The notes under the pieces: generated by a model
Told to the model about the DNA's origin: nothing
The model's database searches: none
Seen by the model: the letters and a program-made list of their open reading frames with translations, nothing else
Translations under genes and position numbers: made by a program
DNA from: an uncultured Rhodobiaceae bacterium
GTDB taxonomy: Bacteria > Pseudomonadota > Alphaproteobacteria > Parvibaculales > Parvibaculaceae
DNA: 52,722 nt
Direction: 5' to 3'
Assembly: GCA_913057645.1 (NCBI GenBank)
Contig: CAJXOU010000015.1
Coordinates: 1-52,722, forward strand
Part shown: one piece after another, positions 40,913-50,573 of the stretch
Numbering within the stretch: position 1 is the stretch's first letter
Layout: the number at the start of each line of letters is the position of its first letter

Positions 40913-42739
40913 CTAGTTTTCTTCGATCCACCATGTGCCGCTGCGGTAGCCGTAAAGCGACGTCTCCTCGGGAACCTTCACCTGCTGCCACAGCGCCAGC
41001 CATTGTTCCGGCTGATGAAACAGCGGAATCATGTAGGCGCCCGAGAGGAGAACGCGGTCCATCGCGCGCACTGCCGCCACGAACTCCTCCCGTGTCTCGG
41101 CCGCCAGCATCGCGTCGATCATGGCGTCGATGGCGGGTTCTTTCGCGCCCATATAGTTCCGCGTACCAGGCATGTCCGCGGCCGCAGAGCCCCAATAGAA
41201 ACTCTGCTCGTTGCCGGGCGAGAGGGATGAAAACCAGCTGTTGAATATTGTGTCGAAGTCGTAGTTGCTTCTCCGTTCCTGATACTGGCTTGGATCGACG
41301 TTGCGGACGTCTGCGATCACGCCGATCCGTTTCACCATCCGCGAATAGGTGAGAGCGAGGCGTTCTTCTCCCGGCGTGGCCACCAGTATCTCGAAGGAAA
41401 GCGGGTGCCCCGTCTCGACATGCGTCATGACACCGTTGAGGATCTCATATCCAGCGTCCCTGAGTTGTGCGATCGCTCGCGCCCTGTTCTTCCTGTCCTG
41501 CCCTCCGGCATCGCCTTGGGGCGCCTGCCATCCCCGGTTCATGATCTCCGGAGTGACAGCATCCGGAAACGGAGCGAGTAATTCGCGTTCCCTTTCTTCG
41601 GCCGGACGGTCATGAGATCCAAGTTCGGATCCGTCGAAGAAACTTTCGGTTCGGACATAGGACCCGTAGTAGAGATTCTTGTTCACCCATTCGAAATTGA
41701 AAAGTTGCGTAAGCGCCTGTCTGACGCGCCTGTCGGCGAATACGGGCCGGCGTGTGTTGAAGACCAGAGCGTACATGCCCGACGGCATGCCGCTGTCGAA
41801 TGCTTCCTTTCGCACTTTGCCTGCCCGCAGCGCGGGAAAGTCGTAACTCTGCGTCCAGCGTCCGGGGTCGTCTTCCGGTCTGGCGTGATAGATGCCGCTC
41901 TTGAAAGCCTCGAAGGAGGCGTTCGAGTCCCGGAAATACTCGTAGGTCACGAGATCGATGTTGTTCTGCCCCGCATTGACGGCGAGATCGACGCCCCAGT
42001 AATCCGGATTCCGGCGATAGGTGATGCTGTTCCCGGGTTTTACCTGGTCCACGATATAGGGACCGCTGCCGATCGGCGCCTCGAAGCCAGCGGCGTTGAA
42101 GTCCCGCTTCTCGTAGACATGTTTCGGGATGATCGGCATCAGGCCGATGATGAGCGGGATTTCCCGGTCGCCGTCGGGGAAGAATATGAACTTGATGGTG
42201 CGTTCTCCGATGCGCTCCATTCGTTCGACCTTGGCGTAATAGGTCTTGTAGTTCGGGCGTCCCTTGTCGCGGAGCGTCTCGAGCGAATAGACAACGTCGT
42301 CCACGGTGACAGGCTCGCCGTCCGAAAAACGGGCCTGTGGATTGAGCGTGAAGGCCGCCCAGCTTCGATCTCCCGCGACGTCGATGCTCTCGGCCAGCAA
42401 GCCGTACAACGTGAACGGTTCGTCATAGCCTCGCGCAAGGAGGCTCTCGAAAACATGTTCCCGGAGCCCGAGGGCCGAAGTCCCCCGCACGATGAACGGG
42501 TTCAGACTGTCGAAAGACCCCGTCGCGCCATAGACGATGGCACCTCCCTTCGGAGCGGCAGGATTGACATAGCGAAAGTGTTTGAAGCCCTCCGGATACA
42601 GTGGCTCACCATGCATCGCTATCGCATGACTGGGGCCGGTGCTAGCCGCTCTCTCTATCTGGTCTGCACTGGCGCTCCCGGTAAGGAGCACCAGTACGGC
42701 GAAGGCCGCCCAGCGGCTGATATGCAGTCCGGTTCGCAA
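40913..42739 (-). CDS. ABC transporter peptide-binding protein (YejA-like, SBP family 5)
   Basis: A 608-residue periplasmic substrate-binding protein with a signal peptide (WAAFAVLVLLTGSASA). It has the YejA-type start GEPLYPEGFKHFRYVNPAAPKGG, then SLNPFIVRGTSA, IGSGPYIVDQVKPG and AYMIPLFHQPEQWLALW. Family 5 proteins bind oligopeptides, and YejA relatives are known for microcin C and peptides. No permease or ATPase genes follow, so it is an orphan binding protein here. The frame starts with TTG 42739 (GAAGAGA upstream). It is divergent from the IalB gene across 221 bases and lies 164 bases upstream of the FadL gene. Confidence 0.9.
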   Translation of the reverse strand: MRTGLHISRWAAFAVLVLLTGSASADQIERAASTGPSHAIAMHGEPLYPEGFKHFRYVNPAAPKGGAIVYGATGSFDSLNPFIVRGTSALGLREHVFESLLARGYDEPFTLYGLLAESIDVAGDRSWAAFTLNPQARFSDGEPVTVDDVVYSLETLRDKGRPNYKTYYAKVERMERIGERTIKFIFFPDGDREIPLIIGLMPIIPKHVYEKRDFNAAGFEAPIGSGPYIVDQVKPGNSITYRRNPDYWGVDLAVNAGQNNIDLVTYEYFRDSNASFEAFKSGIYHARPEDDPGRWTQSYDFPALRAGKVRKEAFDSGMPSGMYALVFNTRRPVFADRRVRQALTQLFNFEWVNKNLYYGSYVRTESFFDGSELGSHDRPAEERERELLAPFPDAVTPEIMNRGWQAPQGDAGGQDRKNRARAIAQLRDAGYEILNGVMTHVETGHPLSFEILVATPGEERLALTYSRMVKRIGVIADVRNVDPSQYQERRSNYDFDTIFNSWFSSLSPGNEQSFYWGSAAADMPGTRNYMGAKEPAIDAMIDAMLAAETREEFVAAVRAMDRVLLSGAYMIPLFHQPEQWLALWQQVKVPEETSLYGYRSGTWWIEEN

Positions 42740-42960
42740 ACGTTTGTCTCTTCAATTCTGCATCGCACGGGCGCGGATTGGTTAAGACGCCAAGCGTTAA
42801 GCAATTCCCGGGATTTTTCAAAGATTCCCGGTGCCTTGTTTATGCCGAAATGCGAGGGTACGGCTCTTGGCCAGCTGGATGATCGGCGTGTTTCGTGTGG
42901 AATATGGCGGTCAACGGTATCTGAAATATGTTTGCCCTATCTCCCGAAAGGATTTCGATC

Positions 42961-43512
42961 ATGTCATTTCGACGCTTGTTTTCCGGCGTCGCGGCTGCGG
43001 CGTTCGTTGCGATTTCCGGGCTTGTTCCGGTTCAGGCGCAGGAGGCGGCCGGCTCAGACGCCAAGGTCCAGAACTTCGGTAGCTGGAGCACACGCTGTGA
43101 GACAGCCGATTCGGGCAAGGAACAGTGTCATGCCTTCGTGGACGTTCGCATCGGAGACGAAAAGCAGCGTGTCGCCTATCTGGGAATCGGCTACAGCCAG
43201 AAGGATGTGAACAAGGACGGCGATCAGGATCTCTTCATGTTCGCGATCACGCCTCTGGGAACTTTCCTGCCCGCCGGGATAAGCTGGTCTGTCGACGGCG
43301 CCGAGCCCTTCGGCCAGCAGTACATGTATTGTTTGCCGGGCGGCTGCCAGACCGAAATTCTACTGACCGAAGAACGGCTCAAGGCGATCAAGTCGGGCAA
43401 GGAAATGGAAGTGCTCTTCCGTATCGTCGGCAAGGGCGAAGTGAAGGTTCCGGTCAAGCTGGACGGTGTGACGAACGCCATCGCGGCGGTCCCGGCGCCG
43501 CCGAAATCCTGA
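42961..43512 (+). CDS. Invasion-associated locus B (IalB) family protein
   Basis: A 183-residue exported protein with a signal peptide ending near VQAQEA. The IalB-type body shows FGSWSTRCE near residue 41, a GxxxxPAGISWSVDG strand, and YMYCLPGGCQTEI with paired cysteines. IalB was named in Bartonella for erythrocyte invasion, but homologues are common in free-living alphaproteobacteria, where the role is unknown. AAGGA lies about nine bases before ATG 42961. The longer frame from 42928 is not needed. It converges on the acyltransferase gene with an eight-base gap. Confidence 0.88.
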   Translation: MSFRRLFSGVAAAAFVAISGLVPVQAQEAAGSDAKVQNFGSWSTRCETADSGKEQCHAFVDVRIGDEKQRVAYLGIGYSQKDVNKDGDQDLFMFAITPLGTFLPAGISWSVDGAEPFGQQYMYCLPGGCQTEILLTEERLKAIKSGKEMEVLFRIVGKGEVKVPVKLDGVTNAIAAVPAPPKS

Positions 43513-43520
43513 TTGCCGGT

Positions 43521-44243
43521 TTAATCCGTATCCTTGGGTGAGAACACGCTTCGGAGCCATCCGACAGTCGTGTTCTCCCTGAGGATATATCGCATCAGGT
43601 TGTCCATATCCTTTTCGAGCCTGTCCGGGTCGGCGAACAGCGCCGCCCTGGTGCGGAAGCCTCTTGCCGGGTCGAGTTCGCGCACCACGCGCGCTGGATT
43701 GCCGGCGGCAATGCAGTTTGCGGGGATGTCGGTCATCACGACGGCTCCCGCACCGATGATGCTGTTCTCGCCGATGCTCACGCCCTTGCCGATGATGACC
43801 CTCACGCCGAGCCAGACATTCTCGCCGATATGGATAGGACGGTGCTTTTCGAGTTCGGCGGTCCGGTCATAGGTGTCGTGCCAGTCCGAATCCGAGATGT
43901 AGCAACCACTGGCCATCATCGTGTTGCTGCCGATGGTGATCTGTTCGGAAGAAACGATATGCGTCCCCGGGCTTATCAGCACGTGATCGCCGATATCGAT
44001 GCGGCCTTCACGCTCGCCCGTGCGCCATGTCGCGAGCCGGACAAGGTTTCCCCGAGACGCGTGCAGGTGAAGATGCGCCCCCGCGGTGATGCCTCCCCCC
44101 CAGATCTCGATATTGCGGGGAGACGATACGTCGATGCCTGGCCCCACAGCGTCGAAGGCGGGAAGGATGAACCGGTTTACATAAAATCGGTTCCAGCCAT
44201 CGATGATCCGGCGGATGAAATATGTCCGTCTGTCCCGCCGCAT
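43521..44243 (-). CDS. Hexapeptide-repeat acyltransferase (LacA/NodL-like)
   Basis: A 240-residue acyltransferase of the left-handed beta-helix type. Hexapeptide-like turns run from about residue 40. GENVWLGVRVIIGKGVSIGENSIIGAGAVV (in part) and CIAAGNPARVVREL near the end are typical of O-acetyltransferases such as LacA, NodL or WbbJ. It probably acetylates a sugar of a surface polysaccharide. About 30 basic residues precede the helix and may touch the membrane. ATG 44243 has AAGGGG nine bases upstream. It is 70 bases downstream of hspQ on the same strand. Confidence 0.9.
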   Translation of the reverse strand: MRRDRRTYFIRRIIDGWNRFYVNRFILPAFDAVGPGIDVSSPRNIEIWGGGITAGAHLHLHASRGNLVRLATWRTGEREGRIDIGDHVLISPGTHIVSSEQITIGSNTMMASGCYISDSDWHDTYDRTAELEKHRPIHIGENVWLGVRVIIGKGVSIGENSIIGAGAVVMTDIPANCIAAGNPARVVRELDPARGFRTRAALFADPDRLEKDMDNLMRYILRENTTVGWLRSVFSPKDTD

Positions 44244-44313
44244 TTGGAAAAGCCCCTTGTCGTCATGCCCGGCCCATTGGCCGCTGGCAACTGACTAGCA
44301 CACGGGTAGGGGA

Positions 44314-44646
44314 TCAGTGTGCGGATTTCGTGCGAACGGCATAGTAGCCGTCCTTCAGGGGACCGAAGAGTTCGGGCACCTGGGGGTGGCGCACAGGCTC
44401 GCCCGATTCATCCGGAAGCAGGTTCTGCTCCGAGACATAGGCGACATACTCTGTCTCCGAGTTCTCGGCGAGAAGGTGGTAGTAGGGCTGGTCCTTGCGC
44501 GGACGAACCTCCTCAGGGATGGAAAGCCACCATTCTTCGGTATTGTTGAATGTCGGATCGACGTCGAAGATCACACCCCGGAAGGGATAAAACCTGTGAC
44601 GGACGACCTGACCGATCCTGAATTTGGCCTCGCGATTAACTTCCAT
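44314..44646 (-). CDS. hspQ: Heat shock protein HspQ (YccV-like)
   Basis: A 110-residue protein of the HspQ/hemimethylated-DNA-binding family. AKFRIGQVVRHRFYPFRGVIFDVDP, in part, and QPYYHLLAENSETEYVAYVSEQNL are diagnostic. In enterobacteria HspQ is a Lon protease specificity factor and DnaA-related stress protein. ATG 44646 is used, and TTG 44652 would add two residues. It is divergent from the Old Yellow Enzyme gene. Confidence 0.93.
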   Translation of the reverse strand: MEVNREAKFRIGQVVRHRFYPFRGVIFDVDPTFNNTEEWWLSIPEEVRPRKDQPYYHLLAENSETEYVAYVSEQNLLPDESGEPVRHPQVPELFGPLKDGYYAVRTKSAH

Positions 44647-44803
44647 GGCCAATTTTCGCTTCGCAATGCATGTCTTACTCTAACAGCTTGATGGAACAGC
44701 CGAAAACCCCTCCGCGCGAGGGGGCGGCGTTTCGGGATTGCCATTCCCGCCCGAACACCCAATATGGCGCAAATCGCCATTTTGCAACCTCGGGAGAGTC
44801 CAT

Positions 44804-45910
44804 ATGAGCAGGCCAGTCGAGCCCTTGTTCGAACCTTTCACCTTCAACGGGCTGACACTGCCGAATCGGATCGTCATGGCGCCCATGACGCGTTCGAAAT
44901 CGCCGAACGGCATTCCGGGTGCCGATGTCGCCGCCTATTACCGGCGCCGCGCCGAAGCCGAAACGGGTCTCATCATCACCGAGGGAACCACGGTCAACAC
45001 ACCCGTCGCGTCGGGCGATCCGAATGTGCCGAAGTTCTGGGGCGAGGATTCGCTCAAGGGCTGGAAGCGCGTCGTCGAGGAGGTCCATGGCGCGGGTGGA
45101 AAGATCATGCCGCAGATCTGGCACATGGGCATGATGCGCAACCCGTCGAAATCGACCCATCCCGATATTATGAGCCACGGTCCTTCGGGTCTGATGATGC
45201 CGGGCAAGAAGCTTTCCGAGCCGATGACGAAGGAAGAAATCCGCCAGACGGTCGAGGCCTTTGGCCGCGCCGCCGCCGATGCGCGCGAGGCCGGCTTCGA
45301 TGGCGTCGAGGTTCATGGTGCGCATGGCTACATCATCGACCAGTTCTTCTGGGACGGCACCAATCTGCGTGAGGACGAATATGGCGGCGCCGAACTCGTC
45401 GCCCGTTCCCGTTTCGCCGTCGAGATCGTCGAGGCGATCCGCCGCGAGGTCGGTGACGACTATCCGCTCATCTTCCGTTTCTCGCAGTGGAAGCAGCAGG
45501 ATTTCTCGGTGAAGATGGCGCCGACACCTGAATTGCTCGCGGCTTTCCTGAAGCCGCTCTCCGATGCGGGCGTCGACATGTTCCACTGCTCGCAGCGCCG
45601 CTTCTGGGAACCGGAGTTTGAAGGTTCCGATCTCAATCTCGCCGGCTGGGCGAAGAAGCTCACCGGCAAGCCGTCGATGACGGTCGGCAGCGTCAGCCTC
45701 TCGGGTGAGTTCATTGCTTCCTTCGCTGGCGAAGCGTCCGAGGCGACGGGCATCGACGATCTCATCGAGCGTCTGGAGGCGGGTGAGTTCGACCTCGTCG
45801 CCGTCGGGCGCGCGCTGCTCGTCGATCCGGAATGGGCCCGCAAGGTCCACACCGGCGCTTTCGATCAGCTCATGCCGTTCAGGCCCGAAGCGCTCGCGAC
45901 GCTTTCCTGA
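44804..45910 (+). CDS. NADH:flavin oxidoreductase, Old Yellow Enzyme family
   Basis: A 368-residue FMN TIM-barrel ene-reductase. LTLPNRIVMAPMTRS at the start, the QIWHMGMM strand, and FDGVEVHGAHGYIIDQFFWDGTNLR (in part) with the substrate-binding His pair are typical. VAVGRALLVDPEWARKV binds FMN phosphate. It reduces alpha,beta-unsaturated carbonyl compounds. The exact substrate is unknown. GGGAGAG lies before ATG 44804, and the longer frame from 44738 is not needed. It ends six bases from the end of the convergent lyase gene. Confidence 0.93.
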   Translation: MSRPVEPLFEPFTFNGLTLPNRIVMAPMTRSKSPNGIPGADVAAYYRRRAEAETGLIITEGTTVNTPVASGDPNVPKFWGEDSLKGWKRVVEEVHGAGGKIMPQIWHMGMMRNPSKSTHPDIMSHGPSGLMMPGKKLSEPMTKEEIRQTVEAFGRAAADAREAGFDGVEVHGAHGYIIDQFFWDGTNLREDEYGGAELVARSRFAVEIVEAIRREVGDDYPLIFRFSQWKQQDFSVKMAPTPELLAAFLKPLSDAGVDMFHCSQRRFWEPEFEGSDLNLAGWAKKLTGKPSMTVGSVSLSGEFIASFAGEASEATGIDDLIERLEAGEFDLVAVGRALLVDPEWARKVHTGAFDQLMPFRPEALATLS

Positions 45911-45916
45911 TCGGGG

Positions 45917-46960
45917 TCAGAAACCGTAGGCCTTGGCGAGGTCGGGATCTTTCTCGGCTACCCGCTTCGCCAGGTCTACGATGACCTTCGCCTGTGTCCA
46001 GTTGCCGTCGTCCTGCATCTTGCCGCCGCTCATGGCCACGCCCGTTCCGTCGGGCATCGCATTCAGAATCTTCTTCGCGAAGAGCACTTCGTCGGGGTCC
46101 GGACTGAAGACGCGCTTTGCGATCGCGACCTGGTTCGGATGCAGCGACCATGCGCCGACACAGCCCATCAGGAACGCATTGCGGAACTGCTGCTCGCACG
46201 CCTCCTGATCTTGGATGTCGCCGAAGGGGCCGTAGAAGGGGCGGATGTCGTTCGCAACGCAGGCGTCGACCATCTTCGCGAAAGTGTAGTGCCAGAGATC
46301 CTGTTGTGCCGCGATCCGCGGACTTCCGTCATCCTTGGGATCCTCAAGCACCCGGTAGAAGGGGTGCCCGCCGCCGACGCGGGTCGTTTTCATCTTGCGT
46401 GAGGCGGCAAGGTCTGCCGGCCCGAGACTCATGCCGTGCATGCGCGGCGAAGCGCAGGCGATCTCCTCCACATTCTTCACACCCTGCGCCGTCTCCAGGA
46501 TGGCATGAATGAGAAGCGGCTTCTTGAGCCCGTGCTTCGCTTCGAGTTGTGCCAGCAACTGATCGAGATAATGAATGTCCCATGGGCCCTCGACCTTGGG
46601 TAGCATGATGACGTCGAGCTTGTCGCCGATTTCGGCCACGAGCTGCGTTATGTCATCCAGCACCCACGGGCTGTTCAGCGGATTGATGCGAACCCAGAAG
46701 CCCGTCTTGCCGAAATCATGCGCCTTGCCGACCTCGATCACGCCCTGCCGCGCGGCGTCCTTCGCATCGGCCGGTATCGCGTCTTCCAGATTGCCCAGCA
46801 GGACATCGACCTGCGGAATCATTTCGCCGAGACGCGAACGAACCTTCTCGTTGTGGCCGGGGAAAAAATGAATCATCCGCTCGAGCGAAACGGGGAGTTC
46901 CCGGTAAGGTGCGGGAGCGCCGATCGCGAGCGGTTTGTAAAAGTTCGATGGCAGTTTCAT
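45917..46960 (-). CDS. HpcH/HpaI-CitE family lyase (malyl-CoA/beta-methylmalyl-CoA lyase-like)
   Basis: A 347-residue TIM-barrel of the CitE family that cleaves or forms malyl-type CoA esters. [34 protein letters not shown] with the metal-binding Glu-Asp, [27 protein letters not shown] with the second Glu, and [13 protein letters not shown] are visible. Length and motifs fit L-malyl-CoA/beta-methylmalyl-CoA lyase of the ethylmalonyl-CoA or 3-hydroxypropionate pathways. No other gene of those pathways is here. AAGGA is seven bases before ATG 46960. It lies 72 bases from an MFS gene on the same strand. Confidence 0.88.
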   Translation of the reverse strand: MKLPSNFYKPLAIGAPAPYRELPVSLERMIHFFPGHNEKVRSRLGEMIPQVDVLLGNLEDAIPADAKDAARQGVIEVGKAHDFGKTGFWVRINPLNSPWVLDDITQLVAEIGDKLDVIMLPKVEGPWDIHYLDQLLAQLEAKHGLKKPLLIHAILETAQGVKNVEEIACASPRMHGMSLGPADLAASRKMKTTRVGGGHPFYRVLEDPKDDGSPRIAAQQDLWHYTFAKMVDACVANDIRPFYGPFGDIQDQEACEQQFRNAFLMGCVGAWSLHPNQVAIAKRVFSPDPDEVLFAKKILNAMPDGTGVAMSGGKMQDDGNWTQAKVIVDLAKRVAEKDPDLAKAYGF

Positions 46961-47032
46961 GACAGTCCTTGGGGGAATAAGTGCGAACAGCCGCAGTCTA
47001 GCTGTGGGTTTGCCGCAAATCCATGAACGATT

Positions 47033-48325
47033 TCAGTCCTGTACGGGCTTGTCTTGAGCGTCGAGGAGAGTGCGCACCGGGCCTGCCGCATAAAGGCTCG
47101 CAAATCCGAAAATCGAGGACAAGGTGATCGCGAGGTAGGCCGTCTGGTAGCCGCCCGCGGTGACATAGAGGAAGCCGAGAAGGGCAGGCCCTGCCGCATT
47201 CGCGCAGGTCGTGATCATCTGCGACACGGAGAGGATACGTGCATAGGCCTTGAGTCCGAAAGCCTCCGCCATGATGAGCGGTTGCATCATCTGCATGTTG
47301 CCCACTGTCGTTCCGAACAGTGCGGAAACGACAAAAAGCGCAACGGTTCCTTCGGCAAAGGCAAAGAGCGCGAACGCCAGTCCCTGCAGCACATAGATTC
47401 CGAACAGATACGTTTTCGAAGCAACCCGCGTCAGAAGCGATCCGCCGACAAGCCGTCCCGCGATGCTCGAGGCTGCCATGACCGAAACCGCAAGCGCTGC
47501 GATGTGATCGTCGCCCGTGCGTGTCGCCACAAGACGGAACTGATGCGCCAGTGCTCCAACCTGCGCCATCATGGAAAAGACGAACGCTGTCGTGCAGAGA
47601 ATGAAGAAACGACTGCGGAGTGCGTCCTCGAAGGAAACCCCGTCCGGCGGCATCCGGCTGCCGTCCGCTGCAAGACGGGGCGGGTCGCCGTCGGGCGAAA
47701 GACCTATCGCTTCGGGGCTGTGACGAAGCATGATCAGTGCAATCGGAACCACGCCGATAACCAGGATCAACGCAAGCCAGTACGCCGCCTCTCCGAGCCC
47801 GTAGCGTTCGACGAGTGTCGCCGACAGGGGCGTAAAGACGATGCCGCCGAGCGAAAGGCCGGTCGAGGCGTAGGCAATCGCCTTCGAGCGCTGACGAGTG
47901 AACCAGCGCGCGACGATCGTCATACCGGGAATTACGGCGACGGCCGCATTTCCGATACCGAACAGAACGTAGAAGCCATACAGCTGCCAGAGTTCGCCGA
48001 CGTGACCGGCGCTGGCGAGAACGGCCGCAGAGAGAAAGGCGCCGAACGTCACGACCCAGCGAGGATCGTAGCGGTCGAGCAGCCAGCCGACCCCCAGTCC
48101 CGCAACGCCTGACGATATGAAGAACAGGGCGGTTGCGTTCGATGTCGCGGAAACCGAGAACCCGCCTTCGGCGACGAAGGCTTTGAGGAAGATCGAGAGA
48201 TTGTAGAAGATCAGACCGCAGGAAACGGTATGGATGACGAAAACCGTCCCGACGACATACCAGCCGTAAAAGATCGTGCCTCGCGCTGGTGCACGCGGGC
48301 TTTCTGGCGCATGGCCAGCATCCAT
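47033..48325 (-). CDS. MFS transporter, monocarboxylate/oxalate-type (copy 1)
   Basis: A 430-residue 12-helix major facilitator. FYGWYVVGTVFVIHTVSCGL at helix 1, FISSGVAGLGVGWLLDRYDPRWVV with the MFS loop motif, and FGIGNAAVAVIPGMTIVARWF are visible. The style fits the MCT/OxlT group, which carries carboxylates. GGAG lies eight bases before ATG 48325. It is a close paralogue of the next gene upstream and lies directly upstream of the CitE-like lyase, suggesting uptake of an organic acid used by that enzyme. Confidence 0.9.
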   Translation of the reverse strand: MDAGHAPESPRAPARGTIFYGWYVVGTVFVIHTVSCGLIFYNLSIFLKAFVAEGGFSVSATSNATALFFISSGVAGLGVGWLLDRYDPRWVVTFGAFLSAAVLASAGHVGELWQLYGFYVLFGIGNAAVAVIPGMTIVARWFTRQRSKAIAYASTGLSLGGIVFTPLSATLVERYGLGEAAYWLALILVIGVVPIALIMLRHSPEAIGLSPDGDPPRLAADGSRMPPDGVSFEDALRSRFFILCTTAFVFSMMAQVGALAHQFRLVATRTGDDHIAALAVSVMAASSIAGRLVGGSLLTRVASKTYLFGIYVLQGLAFALFAFAEGTVALFVVSALFGTTVGNMQMMQPLIMAEAFGLKAYARILSVSQMITTCANAAGPALLGFLYVTAGGYQTAYLAITLSSIFGFASLYAAGPVRTLLDAQDKPVQD

Positions 48326-48428
48326 TGTTTGGCTCCGGTTCGTCGGATTGAGTGAATAGCTCGATATGACCTAAATAGCGTTTTCGGTCAGCGTACCCAA
48401 GTGGAATCTGTATCGGGTCAGGGTAGCG

Positions 48429-49715
48429 CTAGCTTCGGCCTGTTCCGTCAATCAACGCCCGAACCGGTCCCGCCGCCATCATCAAGACGAAGGCGAACCC
48501 CGACGCTGCAGCCATTACGAGGAACGCAACGCCATATCCGCCAAGCCACTCGTAGAGAAGTCCAACCGCCGCGGGGCCGACGGCGACGCCGGCAGTCATG
48601 AACAACTGGTTGAATGAATAAATCCGGCCGTAGGCTTTCAATCCGAAGGCTTCCGCAAGCATCAGCGGTTGCATCATGAGGAGGTTGCCGACGGTCACGC
48701 CGAATATCACTGTCGCGGCGATCAGCATTGGCGTGCTGTCTGCTGCCGCGTAGAAGGTGAGCGCAAACCCCTGAACGATGACGAGCCCCAGAACGAAACC
48801 GCGCGAGGGCAGCCATGTAAGCGCCCAGCCGCCGGCAAGTCGCCCGGCAATGCTTGCCATCGCCATGGTGGCAACGGCAAGTGCGGCGGTGTCGTCGCTG
48901 CCGCTGCGCGTTGCAACAAGGCGGAACTGGTGAGCGATGACGCCAACCTGCGCCATCATTGCGAATATGTAAGCTACAGTGGAAAGCACAAAAAAGCGGC
49001 TGCGGATCGCTGCATCGAAGTTGATGCCGTCGGCGGGAAGAGGGGAGCCGCTTGCGTCGCGAAGAATGGGATCCCCGTCGGGCCCAAGTCCAATCGCTTG
49101 TGGCGACGGCCGCACGAGCAGCCACGCGACGGGGACGATGCCGATCACAAAACCGGCCGCGAGCCAGGGCGTTGCATCCTGAAGCCCCAACCCGTCGATC
49201 AGTTTGGCAGCCACGGGTGTCAGCAAGATTCCGCCCAGGGAAAGCCCCGTCGAGGCGATCGAAAGGGCAACAGAGCGGCGGCGGGCAAACCATCGGGCCA
49301 CAAGTGTTGTCCCGGGGATGAGCGCGGCGCCGGCATAACCGATGCCGAACAGAATGTAGAAGGCATAGAGCTGCCATAGCTCCGAGACATATCCGGCTCC
49401 GAGCGTCGCGACGGCGCTCATGAATGCTCCCGCCGTTATAACCCAGCGCGGATCGTATCGGTCGATCAGCGAGGCGACGCCCAATCCGGCAATACCCGAC
49501 GATATGAAGAAGCAGGCGGTCGCGCCGGAGGTGGCGGATACCGAAAACCCACGCTCGACGACAAAGGCCTTGAGGTACACCGACAGATTGTAGAAGCCGA
49601 GACCGGCTGTCACAGTCATGATGACAAGCACGGCGGCGACAACGTACCAACCGTAAAACAGACCGGTGCCTGGCGGCTGCCCGTCGCTCCTGCCGATGGC
49701 GCTTTCCGCGCTCAT
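48429..49715 (-). CDS. MFS transporter, monocarboxylate/oxalate-type (copy 2)
   Basis: A 428-residue 12-helix transporter very similar along its whole length to the gene at 47033. Shared motifs include FYGWYVV, FISSGIAGLGV, RYDPRWV and NLLMMQPLMLAEAFGLKAYGRI (in part), so it is a tandem duplication. GGGAGG lies five bases before ATG 49715. A second frame on the same strand (48448-49728) is a shadow of it. The two copies are 103 bases apart, so they may be cotranscribed. The substrate is probably a carboxylate but is unproven. Confidence 0.9.
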   Translation of the reverse strand: MSAESAIGRSDGQPPGTGLFYGWYVVAAVLVIMTVTAGLGFYNLSVYLKAFVVERGFSVSATSGATACFFISSGIAGLGVASLIDRYDPRWVITAGAFMSAVATLGAGYVSELWQLYAFYILFGIGYAGAALIPGTTLVARWFARRRSVALSIASTGLSLGGILLTPVAAKLIDGLGLQDATPWLAAGFVIGIVPVAWLLVRPSPQAIGLGPDGDPILRDASGSPLPADGINFDAAIRSRFFVLSTVAYIFAMMAQVGVIAHQFRLVATRSGSDDTAALAVATMAMASIAGRLAGGWALTWLPSRGFVLGLVIVQGFALTFYAAADSTPMLIAATVIFGVTVGNLLMMQPLMLAEAFGLKAYGRIYSFNQLFMTAGVAVGPAAVGLLYEWLGGYGVAFLVMAAASGFAFVLMMAAGPVRALIDGTGRS

Positions 49716-49877
49716 GCGTACCTCCCATACCGGTCTTCGCCGGGTTGAGCCTAGATAAACATCGGACGCAGGCGCGCCAAGGACAAAAGGCCTGGCGGTA
49801 GCGCGGTCTGGCGCATTCCGCTAATCATGGAGCCATACCGGCATTCGGAAAGACCGGAGATACAGGGAGAAACACTG

Positions 49878-50495
49878 ATGAAATTGTACAATTCGATCGG
49901 GCCGAACCCCCGCGTCGTGAAGATGTTCATGCAGGAGAAGGGCATCGAACTGCCGATGGTCGAGGTCGACCTGATGCAGGGCGAGAACCGCAAGGAACCC
50001 TACCTTGCCAGGAATCCGGCCGGGCAGCTCCCCGCGCTCGAACTGGACGATGGCAGCTATCTCGCGGAGATCACCGCCATCTGCGAATATCTGGACGAAA
50101 AGTATCCCGGCGGTTCGCTGATTGGCACGACACCCGAGGAACGGGCGGAAACGCGCATGTGGACCCGGCGCGTCGACCTGAACGTGTGTGAGCCGCTGGC
50201 GAATGGATTCCGGTTCTCCGAAGGTCTTCCGCTCTTCAAGGACCGCATGCGTTGCCTTCCGGAGGCGGCGGACGGCCTAAAGGCGATCGCACAGGACAAG
50301 CTCGCCTGGTTCGACAAGCTGATGGCAGGCAAGGACTACCTTGCGGGCAAGCGGATGACCCTGGCGGACATCCTGCTCTTCGGTTTTCTCGATTTCGGCG
50401 CCGCTGTCGGTCAACCGCTCAATCCCGAATTCAAGAATCTCGGCGCCTGGTTCGAGCGGATGAAGGGCCGGGCTTCGGCTGCCGCAACCGCATAA
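49878..50495 (+). CDS. Glutathione S-transferase family protein
   Basis: A 205-residue cytosolic GST. The thioredoxin-like domain (MKLYNSIGPNPRVVKMFMQE, then NPAGQLPALELDDGSYLAEITAICEYLDE, in part, with the glutathione-binding Pro and Ser/Glu region) is followed by an all-helical domain with LAGKRMTLADILLFGFLDF. The usual Tyr/Ser/Cys catalytic position is occupied by Ser6. It conjugates or isomerises electrophiles. AGGGAGAAA lies before ATG 49878. A strong terminator follows. Confidence 0.92.
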   Translation: MKLYNSIGPNPRVVKMFMQEKGIELPMVEVDLMQGENRKEPYLARNPAGQLPALELDDGSYLAEITAICEYLDEKYPGGSLIGTTPEERAETRMWTRRVDLNVCEPLANGFRFSEGLPLFKDRMRCLPEAADGLKAIAQDKLAWFDKLMAGKDYLAGKRMTLADILLFGFLDFGAAVGQPLNPEFKNLGAWFERMKGRASAAATA

Positions 50496-50499
50496 GGGC

Positions 50500-50535
50500 A
50501 AAGCCGGGTTCCTGCATGGGGAACCCGGCTTTTTC
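50500..50535 (+). terminator. Intrinsic terminator after the GST gene
   Basis: A perfect 13-bp stem pairs AAAGCCGGGTTCC (50500-50512) with GGAACCCGGCTTT (50520-50532) around a seven-base loop, and the T run continues to about 50534. It follows the GST stop by four bases. Confidence 0.93.
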
Positions 50536-50573
50536 TCTCGGCAGGGCTTGCCTCCCGCCATAATTTCGCCAAG

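Noticed and set aside
48448-49728. A 426-codon frame on the same strand as MFS copy 2 but in another phase
   Set aside because: The Arg/Cys/His-rich translation has no transmembrane pattern. The other phase gives a full MFS transporter paralogous to its neighbour.
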